DNA from: Alphaproteobacteria bacterium
GTDB lineage: Bacteria > Pseudomonadota > Alphaproteobacteria > UBA8366
Assembly (NCBI GenBank): GCA_029861675.1
Contig: JAOTYV010000226.1
Location: forward strand, 1-8,203
Direction: 5' to 3'
Length of the DNA stretch: 8,203 nucleotides
In this document: positions 6,189 to 8,203 of the stretch, piece after piece
How the letters are laid out: each line of letters begins with the position of its first letter
Position numbering within the stretch: position 1 is the stretch's first letter
Position numbers and translations under genes: made by a program
Notes under the pieces: generated by a model
Database searches by the model: none
Told to the model about the DNA's origin: nothing
The model's input: the letters and a program-made list of their open reading frames with translations, nothing else

Positions 6189-7502
6189 TCAAGCCTCCGC
6201 CGGCTGCTTGGTAAACAATTCCCGGAATACCGGGTAAATATCGCCGGGCCTGGCGATATGCTTCATCTCGAAGTTCGGCCAGTTTTCCTTCACCGCCCGG
6301 TATGATTGCCATAGTTCCGCGCCAACGGATGTGGTCTGGAACATATCGAGTTCGCGCTCGTCGACGATCTCCACATAGGCGAAGTACTGGCAGAGCGGCA
6401 TGATTTCCTTGCCCAGCATATTGATGCATTTGTCGCCGTCGTCGGGGAAATTGTCGCCGTCGGATGCCTGGGCGGCATAGATGTTCCAGCTATCGGCCGG
6501 GTAGCGGTCCTTCTGCACCTTGAGCATTTCGGTCAACGCGGTGCTCACCACTGTGCCGCCGCTCTCACGGCTATAAAAGAATGTTTCTTCATCGACTTCG
6601 CTGGCTTCGTGCGTATGGCGGATGAACACGATGTCGGTTTTCTCGTAGCGCCGCTTGAGGAATAGGTGCAGCAGGATGAAGAAGCGTTTCGCCAATTCCT
6701 TTTCGCGTTCGCCCATCGATCCCGACACGTCCATCAAGCAGAACATGACGGCCTTGGTATTCGGGCGCGGGCGTTTCTCGAGGCGCTTGTAGCGGATGTC
6801 GACCGGGTCGAGATAGGGAATGCCCCGGCGTGAAACGAACAATTCGTGCCATTTCTGTTTCAGCAGATCGAGCCGAACCAAATCGTGATCCGATTGCGGC
6901 CCGCGCAATTCGATGTCGTTAATTTCAACTTCCAGATCGTCGATATCGACACTGCTCGGCCGCTGCAGCGCAATCCGGCGTCCGAAACTGTTCCGGATGG
7001 TGCGCCGAACCGATATCTGGTTTGGCGTGCCGGTAAGGCTGAACCCGGCGCGCTGATAGGAGAAGGATTTGATCTCGCGCAGGTCCTTCTTGACCAGGTC
7101 CGGCAGTTCGAGATCTTCGAAATAGATATCGAGGAACTCTTCGCGCGAAAGCTCGAAGGTGAATTCATCCTCGCCTTCGCCGGCGTCGGACGCCTTCTTA
7201 CCGCCGTCGCCACCGCCGCCCTGTTCCGGCTTTTCGATCTTGTCGCCGGTGTTGAAGTCCTTATTGCCGGAAAACACCCGCTTCCGGAAGCCGCCTTGAC
7301 GGGAATTTTGAAACCGCGGCTCGTTGATCCCCTTGGTGGGGATCGAGATGGTCTCGCCCTCGTCGACATTCGTGATGCTGCGGCCCTTGATCGAATCGTC
7401 GACGACTTTCTTGATCTGCTCCCGCGCCCGGCGCATGAATTTTTGCCGGTTGCCGAGGTTCTTGTCCTTCGGATTCAGACGGCGATCGACGAAATGTCGC
7501 AT
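6189..7502 (-). CDS. DUF444 / YeaH-YhbH family protein with von Willebrand A domain
   Basis: A cytoplasmic protein of 437 residues, similar in length and layout to E. coli YeaH. The N-terminus HFVDRRLNPKDKNLGNRQ is family-typical and supports this ATG. A basic helical segment follows (20-45), then the SIPT box near 53-56, a Gly-rich low-complexity linker (about 92-112) and the block DEFTFELSREEFLDIYFEDL (112-131). The C-terminal half is a von Willebrand A domain. VMFCLMDVSGSMGE (252-265) gives the DxSxS metal-ion site (D258, S260, S262), and T317 in GGTVVS and D348/D350 in ASDGDN probably complete it. Such domains usually mediate metal-dependent protein contacts, often with AAA+ ATPases, which fits the adjacent PrkA. 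No Shine-Dalgarno precedes the start; a stable hairpin carrying the prkA stop lies eight bases upstream, so coupling to prkA translation is likely. The name yeaH is used in E. coli and yhbH in Bacillus. Confidence 0.96.
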   Translation of the reverse strand: MRHFVDRRLNPKDKNLGNRQKFMRRAREQIKKVVDDSIKGRSITNVDEGETISIPTKGINEPRFQNSRQGGFRKRVFSGNKDFNTGDKIEKPEQGGGGDGGKKASDAGEGEDEFTFELSREEFLDIYFEDLELPDLVKKDLREIKSFSYQRAGFSLTGTPNQISVRRTIRNSFGRRIALQRPSSVDIDDLEVEINDIELRGPQSDHDLVRLDLLKQKWHELFVSRRGIPYLDPVDIRYKRLEKRPRPNTKAVMFCLMDVSGSMGEREKELAKRFFILLHLFLKRRYEKTDIVFIRHTHEASEVDEETFFYSRESGGTVVSTALTEMLKVQKDRYPADSWNIYAAQASDGDNFPDDGDKCINMLGKEIMPLCQYFAYVEIVDERELDMFQTTSVGAELWQSYRAVKENWPNFEMKHIARPGDIYPVFRELFTKQPAEA

Positions 7503-7510
7503 GACGGTTG

Positions 7511-7534
7511 CAAGACCGGCGTCAGCCGGCCTTG
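7511..7534 (-). promoter_or_regulatory. Intercistronic hairpin enclosing the prkA stop codon
   Basis: The minus-strand RNA forms a 10-bp stem, with one G-U pair, between CAAGGCCGGC and GCCGGUCUUG. The tetraloop is UGAC, and its first three bases are the prkA stop codon. Eight bases separate the stem from the DUF444 ATG, and no Shine-Dalgarno is present. No U-tract follows, so it is not an intrinsic terminator. A role in translational coupling or message stability is inferred from position. Confidence 0.6.
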
Positions 7535-8203
7535 TTGACCCGCATGTACCACTCGACGAGACGGCGCACCTGGCGTTCGGTGTAGCCGCGGCCCGTCATG
7601 CGCCGGACGAACTCGGTATGCTTGCTGTCCGATTCGGAGTCCTGCTTGGTTCCGAAGCTGATCACCGGCAACAGGTCTTCGACATTGCTGAACATGCGTT
7701 TCTCGATGACCTCGCGAAGCTTTTCGTAGCTCGTCCAGTCCGGGTTCTTGCCGTCGTTCTTGGCCCGCGCACGCAGGGCAAACTTGACCACTTCGTTGCG
7801 GAAGTCCTTGGCGTTGGTGACGCCGGCCGGCTTCTCGATCTTGGACAGCTCTTCCTCGAGAATCTCGCGGTCGAACATCTGGCCGGTGTCCGGATCCTTG
7901 AAGGATTGCTCTTCGATCCAGGCGTCCGCATAGGCGATATAGCGGTCGAACAGATTTTGACCGTATTCGGTATAGGACTCGAGATAGGCCTTCTGAATCT
8001 CGTTGCCGATGAACTCGGCGTATTTCGGCGCCAAATCGGTTTTGATGAATTCCAGATAGGCGTTCTGCAAATCTTCCGGATACTGTTCGCGCTTCACCGA
8101 ATTTTCGATGATGTACATCAGATGCACCGGATCGGCGGCGACTTCCTCGGTGTCGTAGTTGAAGGTTTCCGACAGGACCTTGAAGGCGAACCGGGTGCTT
8201 ACA
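7522..8203 (-). CDS. prkA: PrkA-family serine protein kinase / AAA+ protein (YeaG-like), C-terminal part
   Basis: The reading frame is open to the right edge and gives the last 226 codons; the 5' part, including the AAA+ nucleotide-binding region, lies outside the window. It closely resembles the C-terminal PrkA domain of E. coli YeaG. Recognisable stretches are STRFAFKVLSETFNYD at the window edge, ADPVHLMYIIENSVKREQYP, KYAEFIGNEIQKAYLESY, DPDTGQMFDRE, KIEKPAGVTNAKDFRNEV, NPDWTSYEKLREVIEKRMFS and the ending RQVRRLVEWYMRV. A GTG at 8127-8125 is an internal valine in a conserved block, not a start. PrkA proteins are described as serine kinases with an AAA+ domain, and an ATP-dependent protease activity has also been reported for the Bacillus protein. 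In enterics yeaG and yeaH are a starvation-induced pair. Here prkA is upstream of DUF444 and spoVR, and its stop codon sits in the loop of a hairpin. Confidence 0.96.
   Translation of the reverse strand, partial: VSTRFAFKVLSETFNYDTEEVAADPVHLMYIIENSVKREQYPEDLQNAYLEFIKTDLAPKYAEFIGNEIQKAYLESYTEYGQNLFDRYIAYADAWIEEQSFKDPDTGQMFDREILEEELSKIEKPAGVTNAKDFRNEVVKFALRARAKNDGKNPDWTSYEKLREVIEKRMFSNVEDLLPVISFGTKQDSESDSKHTEFVRRMTGRGYTERQVRRLVEWYMRVNKAG

Noticed and set aside
6846..7538. Plus-strand open frame of 230 codons opposite DUF444
   Set aside because: Antisense shadow; the minus-strand protein has clear YeaH-type motifs throughout.
7522..8127. Separate 201-codon gene starting at the GTG at 8127
   Set aside because: The frame continues upstream to the window edge with conserved PrkA sequence, so the GTG is an internal valine codon.

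Overview
The window looks like chromosomal DNA of a GC-rich Gram-negative bacterium, most likely an alphaproteobacterium. This is inferred from base composition, from the TAXI-type TRAP transporter with its fused permease, and from a PrkA / DUF444 / SpoVR gene set that resembles proteobacterial YeaG / YeaH / YcgB rather than the Bacillus proteins. No tRNA, rRNA, insertion sequence, phage gene or CRISPR array was seen.

Layout, left to right. Bases 1-266 hold no gene I can support. They contain a weak promoter-like pair, an inverted repeat and a good ribosome binding site leading into a plus-strand gene for a 250-residue cupin-fold protein (267-1019). Bases 1020-1133 separate convergent genes and contain inverted repeats. 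Everything to the right is on the minus strand. In transcription order it is: the 3' end of prkA (8203-7522, cut by the window edge), a DUF444/YeaH-type von Willebrand A gene (7502-6189), spoVR (6149-4617), a 230-base gap with a promoter-like sequence, a TAXI-family TRAP substrate-binding protein (4386-3217), and a fused TRAP permease (3188-1134).

The minus-strand genes form two functional blocks. prkA, DUF444 and spoVR are 19 and 39 bases apart and almost certainly one operon. This trio is widely conserved and, in enteric bacteria, tied to stationary-phase and starvation responses. The kinase/AAA+ protein, the vWA protein and SpoVR are thought to act together, but their shared biochemical task is not settled. 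The TAXI binding protein and permease make a complete two-gene transporter (periplasmic receptor plus QM-fused membrane protein) for an unidentified, probably carboxylate-type solute, driven by an ion gradient. A TTGACA box upstream of the binding protein suggests that the transporter has its own promoter.

No clearly new system is visible; every gene but the cupin belongs to a well-recognised family. The most interesting signals are in the gaps. A 10-bp hairpin has the prkA stop codon in its loop and leads into a DUF444 start with no Shine-Dalgarno. Two palindromes flank the TRAP permease start. A small palindrome overlaps the -35 box of the transporter promoter. The cupin has altered metal-site residues.
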